A stretch of DNA of 64,000 nucleotides, taken from NCBI GenBank assembly GCA_947396885.1, contig OX377204.1, positions 89,476,728 to 89,540,727 on the forward strand, given 5' to 3'. Made by a program: the position numbers and the translations under genes. Below, one piece after another: positions 29,593 through 40,582 of this stretch. A model generated the notes under the pieces. It saw nothing but the letters and a program-made list of their open reading frames with translations, searched no databases and was not told the DNA's origin. Position 1 is the first letter of the stretch; each line of letters begins with the position of its first letter. Origin of the DNA: Heligmosomoides polygyrus polygyrus (lineage: Eukaryota > Nematoda > Chromadorea > Rhabditida > Heligmosomidae).

Positions 29593-29689
29593 TTAAAGAG
29601 TACTTTTTAACAAGAACACAATATCTACACACATGCCCTGGTTCAAATGTGAGAGAAATAGAAAATGCGATGATAAACTGTCGTTAAAA

Positions 29690-29820
29690 ATTGGCATGTC
29701 GTTGATATCAGTAGGACTGCTCGAGCTGTGGAGCTAAGATGGAGAAGACGAAACGTCAGCTGAATAAACCTTAGATAACAATCTTGGCTCCACAGCTCGA
29801 ACAGTCCTATCGAAATGAAA
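29690..29820. mobile_element. Foldback of the AAACGTCAGC family
   Basis: TAGGACTGCTCGAGCTGTGG and its inverse flank GACGAAACGTCAGCTGAATA. Same family as 38148-38640 and 48770-49052. Confidence 0.55.
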
Positions 29821-30243
29821 ACGGAAATTGTTGTCTATATAACTTTATTTTCACCTCCTCCTGATCACTTGTAAAGTGGTATTTTCAATGGAATTATATA
29901 AATCTGAAATAGCTGACTCGCTTTTCAAAGCGTTGCAATTTTCATAGCGTTGTTTTTAGTCGCTGAAGTCGAACGCGTTCGACAGTGCAGCGCACGACTT
30001 TGTGGGTAACGACGTTTTTGAAGATGCTCTTCAGGTAGGAGTTTACTGAATGTTTCACCTCAAACTCGGTGCATATTGTTCCACATTCAGTCCGATCAAT
30101 GGTCTCGCCAACAAAGTGTTCATACAGTCTTCACACATGGAAAGACATCCGGTTCTAGCATGGTTTGCGACTTACTGCTCTATTTACTTCTTTTACTGCA
30201 ATTACACAGTTGAGAATTCGTTAAAATATGCAATTACTTTAAG

Positions 30244-30351
30244 ACGTCTTCGTATTATGTGACTGCCCAAGAAAGCAGTAAGTCTCCGAGGCCAGGAGGT
30301 GATAATCTTGAATCTATGGTTTCGAGCCGTCATCAGCGCACTACCAGCAGG
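30244..30351 (+). CDS. Exon I, TSSYYVTAQESSKSPRPG
   Basis: 36 codons in phase 0-0 using acceptor ATTACTTTAAG and donor GTGAGT. Ends SSRHQRTTSR. The acceptor is weaker than its neighbours, so the 5' edge is less sure than the frame. Confidence 0.45.
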
Positions 30352-30679
30352 GTGAGTAAGACACACGTACCTCTCCGAGCGCAAACATCACATTCCAAAT
30401 TTTTCGAAGCCACTGCTGGTTATGTGAAAAGGTCCTCATTTTATGGCCATATCCCCTCTTAGTAAAGTGTAGGTCTGAGGCACCGATGCGCATAGGGTGC
30501 GTGATGTATATTTGGTAGAATCGCCTTCCTCTCAGAAGTAACGAAATACGAGTGCCTCGCTCCTACTACAACATTGAGCAGAGTTGAGGTCAGCGAAAGA
30601 TTCACCGTAGAAACGGAACGGTGCGGCTGGACATAGCCGACATGCTATCACTCTCAAGTTCATTCTTTTATCGTATACA

Positions 30680-30847
30680 GGGGCGGGATTCATCAACGAC
30701 TTACAGCAATTTAAAGGAGAACATGCAGCCGAAATCCCTGATAGCCTGGCTGATCAAGCGATATGGTGGAACATTTCAGCCGCACTATCAGGGATTTCGG
30801 CTATTTTCTCCGTTAAATTGCTGTAAGTCATTGATAAATCCGGCCCC
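30680..30847. mobile_element. MITE with GGATTCATCAACGAC arms
   Basis: GGGGCGGGATTCATCAACGA on the left, inverse on the right, plus a second inner inverted repeat CCGAAATCCCTGATAG. Non-coding. Confidence 0.65.
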
Positions 30848-30879
30848 AGCTATCGAACAGTCGGCCTAGTGGATAGTGT

Positions 30880-31345
30880 GCGCATCCTACGTGCAGTAGA
30901 TGAAGGGTTTGAGTCCGGTGCGGGCATATATTGTATGCCGCATTTTTTTCAAAACATGTTCTGCGAGTGGCGTGGGCGTTAGCAATGTAGGAGGCAAACA
31001 ACCAGTTTAGATGTTATCCACCTTTAAGCAGTTTATCATGAACATTAGCTTTCAATAAACCCAGGTTATTCTCCCTACTAATGCAACAAATATATCGCTG
31101 AACTGATCACTTTCGGTCACTATGGTCTCGGAGATTAGCCTAAGTTTATTGAAAACTAATGCTCATGATATATGAAGGCCTAAGGGTGAATAACATTTAA
31201 GCTGAATATTTGTTTGCCCAATTATCACCTCCTGAATCGCTCGCGTGCAGAATATGAATTTTGAAGAAATGCAAAATGGGTGCTCCGAACAGGACCCAAA
31301 CCCCTGACCTACCGCTTATAAGATGACTATGGTAACCATTAAGCC
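30880..31345. other. Two weak tRNA-like sequences
   Basis: At 30886-30945 (+) there is an A box TAGTGGATAGTG and B box GGGTTTGAGTCC. At 31285-31345 (-) there is GGCTTAATGGTTACC and GGGGTTTGGGTCC. Both are degenerate and probably retroposon debris. Confidence 0.3.
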
Positions 31346-32028
31346 GACTGATCGAGACCTGGTTGCAAGGACATGGAAGACAGAACGTAGAACATTTATT
31401 GAGCCAAAAAATGGTACAAAATATCCAAAGGGACTCATCAGTTGACTCACTGAAAAGAGGTACCCAATCAAAATATAGCTCTTTTTAAAACTAATTGTTA
31501 GTTAATTTCTCAAATGTCCTTTCTGCTCAGAAAGTTTTTGACCTGTAGTTGAACGTCCTTGACAAAGAATTGAGAAACTCTGCAGGAGGTTTTATCACAA
31601 TTTCCAAGAACACGAGCAGAAAAAGATTCGTGAAACTTTTTGAGTGCCGTTTTACATTTGACGAAGGCCACGATTTATTTTACAAATATAAATTTTCCTT
31701 CAGCCGGAGCGATTACACTATTAATTTATGAAAAAGTTAAGTACAGTCTCGTATGAATAAAATGTATTTTGTACGAGAAATCTTCATTTTACTATTCGCC
31801 TATCTCCCCATAACGCCCACGATATCGCGAATGATTAAGAGGAATGGTTTTGACAGTAGCTTACACGGTTTCAGCTTTCACCGGCTGCATTTCTGCTCAA
31901 TGTTGTACCTGGGCGAGATAAGCATATCGTTGCTTTTGAGAGTGGGACGATTTTGCCCATCTCCATAGTATCGGTGATTTATACCTACACTTCAGGTAGT
32001 TCCTTAGTAAGCGAATATCTTTTTTCAG
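31346..32028. other. Intron sequence
   Basis: No gene. Includes a second copy of the ATTTATTGAGCCAAAAAATGG repeat also present near 28790. Open frames here are short and lack coding features. Confidence 0.5.
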
Positions 32029-32160
32029 GGTTCGAATTCCAACGACGTCACTTTTGAAGGTTCGTCTGAACGTACTCAAAGATCGACAAATTCTGTGAGT
32101 GTTCAAGATCTGCACGAAATATCGCGGGCTCGTTCAGTCTCGAGGTCTCGTCAGAATATT
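32029..32160 (+). CDS. Repeat exon 1 (divergent, 44 codons)
   Basis: First exon with the array length of exactly 132 nt in phase 0-0. Acceptor TTTTTCAG, donor GTGAGT. Reads GSNSNDVTFEGSSERTQRST, then NSVSVQDLHEISRARSV and SRSRQNI. QDLHE and the SRQNI end match the array pattern; the first half has diverged. Confidence 0.7.
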
Positions 32161-32218
32161 GTGAGTTTTCCTCAGATTTCATGATCGTTTTTTGTGAATT
32201 TTGAAAAGAATGCTTCAG

Positions 32219-32344
32219 CAGCCAACCACTACTGAAGCGATAGGCGAGACCTACACTGGAAGCACACAGATGTCATCTGCCAGTTTGCATGAGCCTACAG
32301 CTGTAGTGGGCAGCTTGCCAATCGCAAGATCAAGGAGCAGTATT
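32219..32344 (+). CDS. Repeat exon 2 (divergent, 42 codons)
   Basis: Acceptor ATGCTTCAG, donor GTACGC. Ends IARSRSSI; middle reads QMSSASLHEPTAVV in place of YSSRGDLHASD. Confidence 0.65.
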
Positions 32345-32409
32345 GTACGCGATTCAAGCTTTTTGACTGGGTACACTAGCGTTTCCTACTAATCTGCGCC
32401 GAATTTTAG

Positions 32410-32541
32410 CGCTCGAGTGGGATTGAAGTTTTTCCGAAAGAGCACCGCACAAGAGCGAACACGTACTCATCTCATGGAGAATTCCGTGCTTCTGATGCAA
32501 GTTTAAGCGATCAGGCGCTACGCGCCTCGTGTCGGAGCATT
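32410..32541 (+). CDS. Repeat exon 3 (44 codons)
   Basis: Acceptor GAATTTTAG, donor GTAAGT. RSSGIEVFPKEHRTRAN, TYSSHGEFRASDASLSDQAL, RASCRSI. The first exon with the clear array signature. Confidence 0.75.
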
Positions 32542-32601
32542 GTAAGTCTGTTGGCACCGATTAGAGGCATATGACTAGTTGCAAAATGAATATTTTCTTA
32601 G

Positions 32602-32724
32602 CGGGTTAGCAAACCCAGCATCTTAATGGATGACGAAGTGACTACAGCTCGGGAGTACTCATCTCAGGAAAGCTTCCATGCAGCTCGTCAAGACGATCAA
32701 CTATTCAAATCTCAGGCTAATGTG
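32602..32724 (+). CDS. Repeat exon 4 (41 codons)
   Basis: Acceptor TTTCTTAG, donor GTGATT. RVSKPSILMDDEVTTAREYS, SQESFHAARQDDQLF, ends KSQANV instead of SRQSI. Confidence 0.65.
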
Positions 32725-32949
32725 GTGATTTTTATGTACCTTGAACAATTTTGTTTACAGTCAAGGGTATATTGGTACCAAGGCGCAGAGATCACCGTGT
32801 GCCTTAACCAAAACAGCTTCAGCTAAGAAGCTCACGTAGACTGTTCGGTGAAATCCGCACTTTTACGAGAGATTGATCCTCCATCAAAAATTTTCTGGTA
32901 CTTTGCGTGATTGGGTGATTATTAGTGGTGACGATAGGCAGTCGTCTGT

Positions 32950-34053
32950 CTAGTTCTTCGCGCGTGCGGCATTAGGAAGGCCATCTATATCGATGACGTT
33001 ATGCGTGGGCCCCACAGGAATCGTTCTCAGACTGCCTTGCTTCATGGTTGTTGGAGCAAGCAGCTGCAAATGTTGAAAGGAGACGAGTAAACAATGGAGC
33101 TGAGAACTCACATTGAGGATCACATTCAAGGAGCGCCATCTCTGAGATCTCTGAGGTGTCTCTATTGATGTAGAATAGTAGAGTGAAGAATCGAAGGGAG
33201 CATGTAAAGAGCTTAGTCCCAGGTTCAGTGGCTTACGGGTCGCCAAACGTCTGCTTAGGGCTACTCAGCCAAACTCTAAAAACAGAACGACTAGGTTTAC
33301 TGGACTTCACGACCTTTCAACCTTGATCAGAAAGGAAAACTCACTTGTTGCATAGGATAGGGTAAAATAAGATCCTCAAAACGGTTGGCGTGAGAATTGG
33401 CTACGCTCTATCGTATTTGTGCGATCTCGTTACGGAGTGTCGGATCTGCAGAAAAATCGATAAATCGGTATTGTTCGGCCGGTCGATACAGTTGTGTTGC
33501 TGTAAATCCTGTCTGAAGGCCATCATATTGGAGTAATTCCTGCAAGCCATAGTGATTCTTTCGAAGAAACGGCCGCGTGATTCCCACCTCAGTGGATCGA
33601 ATCTGAGCGAAAACCAGCAACACCGGTAGAAAAATCAATACCGTCGATCGATATTTGCCGCATTATTGAACCGTACCATCTGCTGTGAAGTCGATCCATC
33701 GGCCATCATAATCGCGTTCCTCTTACTCCAGTCGAACAAATCTGGGCGAAAACTGATAACTACGGCGGAATATCGATAATGTCGATCGACATCGGTCGTC
33801 CGATCGAGTTCCTCCTCCCTTTTTGGATCTGACCATTTTCCGCCAATTTTCTCCATTTTCATCGACTGCGCTTGATGGAAACCTTGACAGGTTGTACATG
33901 TACGTGCAAGTTAATTCACGTTTCCAGTTCACGTGCAGGTTTCGACAAGTTTCACAGGTTTACACAAGTTTGTACACAAACGCACACACTTGTACGGGCA
34001 GACGGACTAACGCCTTTCCATTAGTAGGGCTATTATTCAATTTTATTTTATGT
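32950..34053. other. Intron with two unidentified - strand frames
   Basis: Frames at 33408-33638 (begins MIFLPVLLVFAQIR) and 33635-33862 (HYRYSAVVISFRPDLF) are adjacent on the - strand and lack low-complexity features. They could be a decayed element gene. I recognise neither. The sequence 33890-33990 is rich in short GTTTACAC-like repeats. Confidence 0.25.
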
Positions 34054-34168
34054 TGTTGGGTTGATCGAAAAGTCTTGCAACACTTTACGCTAGTGCCTGT
34101 TAAATTTGTTAAAGCTCTTACAGTATTGATCTCCTCAAGCATACTATATATGGCTTCGTCGAGCAACA

Positions 34169-34526
34169 ATGTCAACGATAAGCTGCATCCTACGACCTAA
34201 CGTCCACTACGAATTTTTGCAAGGCCATTCCGCAAGGACTGCAGCCTCCAACATCTGCGCTGCATTCAAGGAGGAAGTCGTTCACTATTCCACAGTGGCC
34301 CGTTGGTATCAGCCCTTCAAGGCTGGAGATATCTCTCTCGAAGATCGCCCTCGTTCCGGACGCCCATCTGTTGTGGAAGAAGACAGCCTTCGCGAAGCCT
34401 TCAAGGTGGAGCCAAATTCAACCACTCGCGAATTGGCGGCGACACTTGGATGGACGCAAAGCACCGTCGTGAGGCAGCTGGAGATCCTTGGGTACCGCAA
34501 AGTTTTGTCGTCTTGGGTATCACATG
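34169..34526 (+). pseudogene. mariner transposase N-terminal part
   Basis: FLQGHSARTAASNICAAFKE, RWYQPFKAGDISLEDRPRSG and ELAATLGWTQSTVVRQLE form the two helix-turn-helix motifs with the RPRSGRP hook between them. The frame reads to SSWVSH, where it is interrupted. It resumes at 35358 with ELRGSDKACRIG. Confidence 0.8.
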
Positions 34527-35348
34527 GGTTCGTACGTTAGGTGTTTTCCTGGGTTACGGTAGCGCGCCACCGCCGCCCGCCCCAATTACGGTAGCGTGGC
34601 GGGTTGTTGAGCCCGCCTTGGGTGAAGTGCAACGGACCGTTGCCGGAAAACTGGTCCGCTTGGATGATGCCGAGGCGGCGCGCGGTTTTTCGTCATGTCG
34701 TCTCGTGCACTCCACGCCTCCCTGTTCGCCACACCCCGGAGTCCCTTCCCTAGCCCAATCTGGATACTGACTCTGCTCATCTGACTCTCGCCGCTCGCGC
34801 GTGACGGAATTTTTCGGGGACCAGTTCACATGTAATCTTTTTTTCTCTTCTAGTTTTCATATGCTTTGGGCTCTGAGTGACTCCTGCTGGGGTTCATCTT
34901 ATTATGCACTTTAACGAAGGCAATAAGGATCACGTGCTAATAAGACTGCACTCACTAACGAACTACAAAACAAGTAAAAGAATACAAGGAGAAGTTGAAA
35001 AGGGAACATGGCCTGAGCGAAAGCTACAAAGCTGTAGTACACTAAAGAAGTGTAAAAAAGGAACAAATTTGACGTGTTGTTCTTATTATCATTTCAACAT
35101 TGGAATCTCAGAGGCGACATGTTGTCGGGCCCAAAACTTGCAGAAGAGAAGAATACAGAGCAAAAAATAAGGAGTCAGGTCCGGTATAGTTCTGCACGGA
35201 ATCTGCTCCACGGCGGCAATGCGCACTCTGCTCAACTCGCCTCATCTCCTAGTGAAATCTTGTCCGTGGTGGGCGCGACACCAGGTCTGCCTACGGTAAT
35301 CGAGCTCCGCCCCTACAGTAATGAGAGACACTTAACGTAACGCACTCG
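34527..35348. mobile_element. 822 bp insertion with 9-bp target duplication
   Basis: TATCACATG is repeated at 34518-34526 and 35349-35357. Removing the insert with one repeat restores the mariner frame (SWVSH|ELRG). The termini are imperfectly inverted (TTCGTACGTTAGGTGT against ACACTTAACGTAACGC). A 9-bp duplication suggests a Mutator-like element. No transposase. Confidence 0.75.
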
Positions 35349-35357
35349 TATCACATG

Positions 35358-35835
35358 AGCTGCGGGGCTCTGACAAGGCATGCCGAATCGGTGTTGCAGA
35401 GTCGCTGCTTCTTCGCAAGCACAGAAAGCATTTTCTGAAGGACGTTGTTACTGGTGATGAAAGCTGGGTTCTCTATGTTAACCACACCCGCAAGAGCCGA
35501 TGGCTCCCACGTGGAGAACTGGCTCGCAGACAACCTAAACGTAGACACCACGAAAAGAAGGCTCTTCCTTGTTGCTGGTGGGCATGCTTTACTGTAGGTT
35601 GCTGGATAGTGAGACCCCAGTCACAGCATCTGTCTACGCTACCCAACACCAGAGCTTGGCCGACGCCATGCGCCAAAAAAGTTCGGAACGGGAGAATGTC
35701 TACCTGCTGCACGACAACGCGCGTCCTCATGTCGCAAAAGAGAGTCGCGAGAAAATCCAGGAGTTAGGCTGGGAAGTTCTGCCCTATCCACCGTACTCTC
35801 CAGTCCTCGCTCCTTCTGACTACCACTTGTTCTGA
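35358..35835 (+). pseudogene. mariner transposase C-terminal part
   Basis: ESLLLRKHRKHFLKDVVTGD then ESWVLYVNHTRKSRWLP (first Asp); after a frameshift, ENVYLLHDNARPHVAKESRE (second) and YPPYSPVLAPSDYHLF (third). A stop follows at once, where active mariners continue about 40 residues. Confidence 0.8.
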
Positions 35836-36439
35836 AGCAGCATCTTCGAGGTAGAGAGTTCGATGATCGACGTCAACTGGAAATGGAGGTTTCTGAATTA
35901 TCTTCCTCTCAGTCCTCGGAATTCTGGCGGAAAGGAATTGAAAGGCTGTCTGAAAGATGGGCAGGATCTTAGACTTGGATGGGGAATATATCGTGGACTG
36001 AGTTTTTGTTTTAGCAATTAGGGACAAATTTGAATATTGTTGTGCTAGTGTTTCAAGACTTTTCGATCAACCCAATAATATGCATACCTTTTATTATCCT
36101 TGTTTACTTGAACGGTAATGTGTCCACTCCTCTCCCGCCAGCATCGTGGCAGCAGTGATGATAAAGTGCGACGCTAGTCAGTCTCCGCTTGGAATGCAAC
36201 ATGCGTTCTAGTTTTACAAGATGTTGTGAATGCAGTTCGAATGTGTATTAGGCCTACACAACGAGCTAGGGTGGCAAGCCGGTGGGCAAATCAACGTTTT
36301 ATTGTTGCCGACAAGTCGTAAGCCAATTCCTTTTTTGAGGTGTGGTTGTTACGGTTGGCTGGGACGAAACCCGGATCAAGAACTTAGAACCTTTCACGTT
36401 CAATGCTGATGGAGTGTTGCACGGTCACCATCCATTAAG

Positions 36440-36580
36440 GAGCCGAATTCATTAACGACTAAACCGCGGGTATATGGGGTAGACATACCCACGGTGAAAC
36501 CTTCGTCTCTGTCTTTTACCTTATCGCTACCCCTTATACCCCGCATACCTGCGGGATTAATTGTTGATGAATCCCGCCCT
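36440..36580. mobile_element. MITE with GAATTCATTAACGAC arms
   Basis: AGCCGAATTCATTAACGAC and inverse GTTGATGAATCCCGCCC; inner repeat GGTATATGGGGTAG with its inverse. Same family as 15795-15949. Confidence 0.6.
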
Positions 36581-36909
36581 TGATTCTATCGTCACACCCT
36601 GGTGCGCTACCAACATGGATTTAAATCGCTGCGCGCGGGAAAATGTTTGGACTGAAGAGGGCTGTTTTAAAGTAAGATCCGGGCGGTTTATTGGTGACGA
36701 AAACGTTCCGTAGTACAGTGACCGTAACGTGGTGAGAGAGTGCGAGCTAGTCGCAGCCCGAATTTCGTCATCCTGCGCTGCTTCCCGCGTTTGGCGCGAA
36801 TCGTAGCAGCCAGACGTGTGCCGCTTGCCTTCCCTACCGGTCTTATTGGTTTTATCACTTCTTGTCTTCGGTAGCGCCTGAGCTTGACGATATATTAGCT
36901 CTATTTCAG

Positions 36910-37044
36910 CGTACAAGCGAGATCAACATTGCACACGAAGGCCACATCGACACTGCTCCATTCAATGGATCGCACACAAACCTTCACGAGTCTGTTGCGA
37001 AATTGAATCAGGAATCCGTGATGGAAAGATATCATCAGAACATG
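36910..37044 (+). CDS. Repeat exon 5 (45 codons)
   Basis: Acceptor CTATTTCAG, donor GTGCGT. RTSEINIAHEGHIDTAPF, NGSHTNLHESVAKLNQES, ends RYHQNM. Divergent but same layout (R-T-S start, NLHES middle). Confidence 0.65.
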
Positions 37045-37105
37045 GTGCGTTTTTTGCGATTCTAAAGGAATACTCGATTACAAAGGTAGTAACTTATTCT
37101 TTTAG

Positions 37106-37273
37106 GAGCCGCAGACTGATGTCTTAAATGGCGCTCCGATTAGATCATACCAAAGTCGCAGCAGTCTTCGCTGCTCGGATGCACATCTGAATCAGCCATC
37201 TGTCGGCGGTAATCTGCACACTGTGGACACGAACTTAAATAACCAGCCGCTCGCTGCTTCTCGTCAGAGCATG
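37106..37273 (+). CDS. Repeat exon 6 (56 codons, duplicated middle)
   Basis: Acceptor TTCTTTTAG, donor GTGAGT. Longer because the LH..D..LN part occurs twice: SLRCSDAHLNQPSVGG, then NLHTVDTNLNNQPLAASRQ and SM. An internal duplication within the module. Confidence 0.7.
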
Positions 37274-37732
37274 GTGAGTTTTTCAGCATTCCGTTAATCC
37301 ATGGCTTTCCGAAAGACGCAGTGGCGACGTTGTAGTCTCATGACCTCAACGACTGAAAAAAATCGCTTCTGTGCGGCTGTAGGGGAAGGGAAGGGGAGGG
37401 ACCCTCCCTGCTGGATGTGGATCTCTTCGTATGTACTGCTCACTGTAGGTGGGAATGTTGCACTCACCTAGCCATGGCCCACCTTAGCTCCAGGCTCCCA
37501 TTGAAATATCATTCTGTTGCTTAAAAAATAGAGCAACTGCACGCCTGTAAATCCCATCGCAGCAAATCCTCCCCCAAACTTCATCTAAGCCACTGTTTCG
37601 GAATCTGACAAGTTTATAAAATTTCTACCGATCACAGCTAGTCCGGGTGATGGGGTCGAGATCATCTTTTTTTATTTATTTTTGTGTTGCGCTAATCACG
37701 ACGCCCTCTATATGATTGGCCTGAATATTGTG

Positions 37733-37930
37733 GTCCCTGGAAAGTGGCCTCGAGGGCACTTGAAGCAACGTTGGCTAGACACGTTGCTTTTGGATATAAA
37801 ATAGCTGATGTCCATCCCCATTAAACAGTTGATAACAGACCATGTTTATCGTAGTTGGCATCACTCCTCCAGAAGAGCGGACCCCAACGTCAAGCGGGAC
37901 ACGCTAAGGAAAATGATGATGATAATTTAT
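37733..37930 (+). pseudogene. Non-LTR retrotransposon RT C-terminal remnant
   Basis: PGKWPRGHLKQRWLDTLLLD, then after a stop RSWHHSSRRADPNVKRDTLR. This is the conserved C-terminus of nematode non-LTR polyproteins (PRGRP.QRW and RRADP..RD), followed by an ATGATGATG tail typical of 3' ends. Confidence 0.6.
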
Positions 37931-38147
37931 CTATTTCAAGCAGTGATGTTCGCGGACAAGGAACAGAACTGGAACAAAAATAATTTCCAACGCTAGGTGG
38001 TTGGCACAGTTAAAAAATACAGTGCGAGTAGCACTAGTGAAGCAGAAGTAACAGATTTTCCAAGAACTAAAGAACAAGAAACAAGGTATAATCTACATAC
38101 GTGTGAGAGAAAATGGAAGAATTCGGAGAGTTTCTAAAATGCGTCGA

Positions 38148-38640
38148 TTTATGTCGTCGTTACTTCGAATGTGTCAGTTAGCCGAGATGATACAGTTTTA
38201 TTCGACTGACGTTTCGGCCTAATCGCCTTCTCGGACCCTGGAAAGCCAGAAATGCGTAAAATGATCCCACCAAACACCATTTCAAACTGAGAGAATAAAT
38301 TCAAAGGGCATCTGTGGATTCTGACCTTTAGAGCCTCTTGTCAAGGGCCGCGGCACGTCTTCTGGGTCACTTGCTAGCCATTTGGTCTGAGGGCGACTCC
38401 AGCGAGTTCTTCTCCGCATCTCTAGGTGAGCGTTCTAGCTTCGGTTGCATGGTTCTTTTTTGGTCCACTCGGCCCTTCGAATTTGCTCTCTCAGTTTGAA
38501 ATGGTGCTTGGTGGCATAATCTTACGCGTTTCTGGCTTTCCAGGCTCCCACAAAGGCGATTAGGCCGAACGTCAGCTGAATAAAACTGTATCATCTCGGC
38601 TAACTGACACATTCGAAGTAACGACGACATATCCACCATG
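38148..38640. mobile_element. Foldback of the AAACGTCAGC family
   Basis: A palindrome of about 490 bp. GATGATACAGTTTTATTCG and CTGACGTTTCGGCCTAATCG on the left are inverted at 38560-38610. No protein encoded. Confidence 0.65.
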
Positions 38641-39240
38641 CCGAGATTTATGGAAAGTCGAACATGCAGTATTATGCGTCGATTTACTTCAAAACGAGGT
38701 TTTGGGTGCCGCTAGGCCTCTACGAGCACGCAGAAATATGTAATTTGAGATTTTGGGTGTCGGTGTTCCCTACCTCTACTAACCTAGCTCTAGACCTAAC
38801 AGAAATATGCGTTCAACACCTTATTAGCTGAAGGCTGCCTAGGAATGCGGCTTAGTGCTTTTAGAAATCGCAAAAAGCTGGTTGTCCCTCAGTAGCGCTC
38901 TTTTCCGTTTCATTTTTAGTCTACTTACATATCTAGCTAGCGGAAAGTGCCGTATTTGCTTTGCTTTGCTGTTGTAATATTTTTTAGGTTTACTTGTCTT
39001 ATTTATTTACAGCTTTATATGTCCGTCATAGATTTCTCCATTCTGATTTTCGTTTTTCTTTCTCAATATCTTCCAAAATTGCGATAGCGGAAGACTTTAC
39101 AATTAGAGAGATGGGGTTGCTTGAATTCTGTTTCCGCGTTTGTTTGTTTTAATGCCTTAACTTGTCCACCTACTAGTGGACGTTCGCGGATAAAGATAAA
39201 GATAAAGATAAATATGACCGTTAGAATTTAACTAAAGTGC
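38641..39240. other. Intron with retroposon tail
   Basis: No gene. Near 39188-39215 the hexamer GATAAA is repeated four times after CTAGTGGACGTTCGCG, which looks like the 3' tail of a retroposon. Confidence 0.45.
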
Positions 39241-39404
39241 ATCCAGGGATAAATTTTTCCTGAAGGAGTTCATGTTTGCAAGCACTTCAGCTGAATTTTA
39301 GCGATCCTGTCTCGGATGGGTCTTGCTTATCACAAACGTCGCCCATGGACGATCCCATGTGTTCGTATTGTCATCTATTCAAAAGATTAGTGGAAAGAGA
39401 TGAA

Positions 39405-39505
39405 AAGATTTTTCATCTATTGATGCTCCCGATGAAATCTTCACACCACGCATGCGCGGCTAAATATCCAGCCACTCACTGGAAGTCATCAGAGCATACT
39501 GCAGT
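39405..39505 (+). pseudogene. Broken repeat exon
   Basis: The array pattern survives at the DNA level (GAAATCTTCACACCACGCAT, then CCAGCCACTCACTGGAAG and TCAGAGCAT) but with a stop, indels and no donor GT. The same broken exon is at about 51760-51860, so it was already dead or was copied as part of a block. Confidence 0.55.
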
Positions 39506-39564
39506 TTCTCTACTCCAAACAAATTGCATTTATGGAAAGCATGACGAACAGTTTTCCTTTTCAG

Positions 39565-39690
39565 CGGAGTTCCTATGATGCCGCTCACGAAGATTTCGCC
39601 ACTGGTCATGCTTACTCATACCAGGACGATCTCCACGCTTCGGATAAAAATCTGAGTAACCAGCCGTTTGGTGCATCTCATCGTAGCCTA
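39565..39690 (+). CDS. Repeat exon 7 (42 codons)
   Basis: Acceptor CCTTTTCAG, donor GTAAGA. RSSYDAAHEDFATGHAYSY, QDDLHASDKNLSNQPFGAS, HRSL. Near-identical to 51921-52046. Confidence 0.85.
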
Positions 39691-39746
39691 GTAAGATTCC
39701 AAATTTTCGTGAGGTTAACATTTGATGAAGTACTGTGGCTATTTAG

Positions 39747-39878
39747 CGAGTGAGCACTTGTAATGTCGTCGGTGAGGGCGACCTTGCCACTGGTCACGCT
39801 TATTCGTCGCGAGGAGATCTTCACGCTTCGGATGCGAATCTGAGTAACAAGCCGCTTGCGGCGCCCCATCATAGCTTG
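39747..39878 (+). CDS. Repeat exon 8 (44 codons)
   Basis: Acceptor GCTATTTAG, donor GTAGGT. RVSTCNVVGEGDLATGHAYS, SRGDLHASDANLSNKPLAA, PHHSL. First of three units spaced exactly 352 bp. Confidence 0.85.
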
Positions 39879-40098
39879 GTAGGTATTTCGAAGAATTCAG
39901 TCCTAGTCCGGAGGGACAGCTTTATAAGGACAAGAGGACACACCTCCACTGCTTCACCAACCTTTACCAGGGTGTGCCCGTTCCTCATATTCTAAAGCAC
40001 CAAATGAAGCTATCAAACAGATACACGCAGTTTGTCCTACCAACTAGGGTTAATCCTTGCTTTCATATTCAAAGCTCAGTGTGAATGTGCCAGTTCAG

Positions 40099-40230
40099 CG
40101 TGTGAGCACGTACAGTGTTACCGACGAAGGCGATCTCGCCACTGGTCACGCATATTCGTCGCGAGGAGATCTTCACGCCTCGGATGCGAATCTGAGTAAC
40201 AAGCCGCTTGCGGCGCCCCATCAAAGCTTG
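40099..40230 (+). CDS. Repeat exon 9 (44 codons)
   Basis: Acceptor CCAGTTCAG, donor GTAGGT. RVSTYSVTDEGDLATGHAYS, SRGDLHASDANLSNKPLAA, PHQSL. Identical to exon 10. Confidence 0.85.
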
Positions 40231-40450
40231 GTAGGTATTTCGAAGAATTCAGTCCTAGTCCGGAGGGACAGCTTTATAAGGACAAGAGGACACACCTCCA
40301 CTGCTTCACCAACCTTTACCAGGGTGTGCCCGTTCCTCATATTCTAAAGCACCAAATGAAGCTATCAAACAGATACACGCAGTTTGTCCTACCAACTAGG
40401 GTTAATCCTTGCTTTCATATTCAAAGCTCAGTGTGAATGTGCCAGTTCAG

Positions 40451-40582
40451 CGTGTGAGCACGTACAGTGTTACCGACGAAGGCGATCTCGCCACTGGTCA
40501 CGCATATTCGTCGCGAGGAGATCTTCACGCCTCGGATGCGAATCTGAGTAACAAGCCGCTTGCGGCGCCCCATCAAAGCTTG
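40451..40582 (+). CDS. Repeat exon 10 (44 codons)
   Basis: Same sequence and splice sites as exon 9, 352 bp downstream. The following intron diverges after about 40620 (GGGACAACTTTATAATGGGC), marking the end of the tandem unit. Confidence 0.85.

Larger units (their letters stand above)
34054..36078 (+). mobile_element. mariner transposon split by an insertion
   Basis: Ends TTGGGTTGATCGAAAAGTCT near 34056 and the inverse near 36077. The transposase is in two blocks separated by an 822 bp element. Catalytic motifs VVTGDESWVLY, LLHDNARPHVA and LAPSDYHLF (DD34D) are all present, but a frameshift near 35590 and a stop at 35835 break the frame. Confidence 0.85.

Noticed and set aside
39276..39578. 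100-codon frame MQALQLNFSDPV
   Set aside because: It reads a broken repeat exon out of frame; the paralogue at 51.6 kb does not keep the frame.
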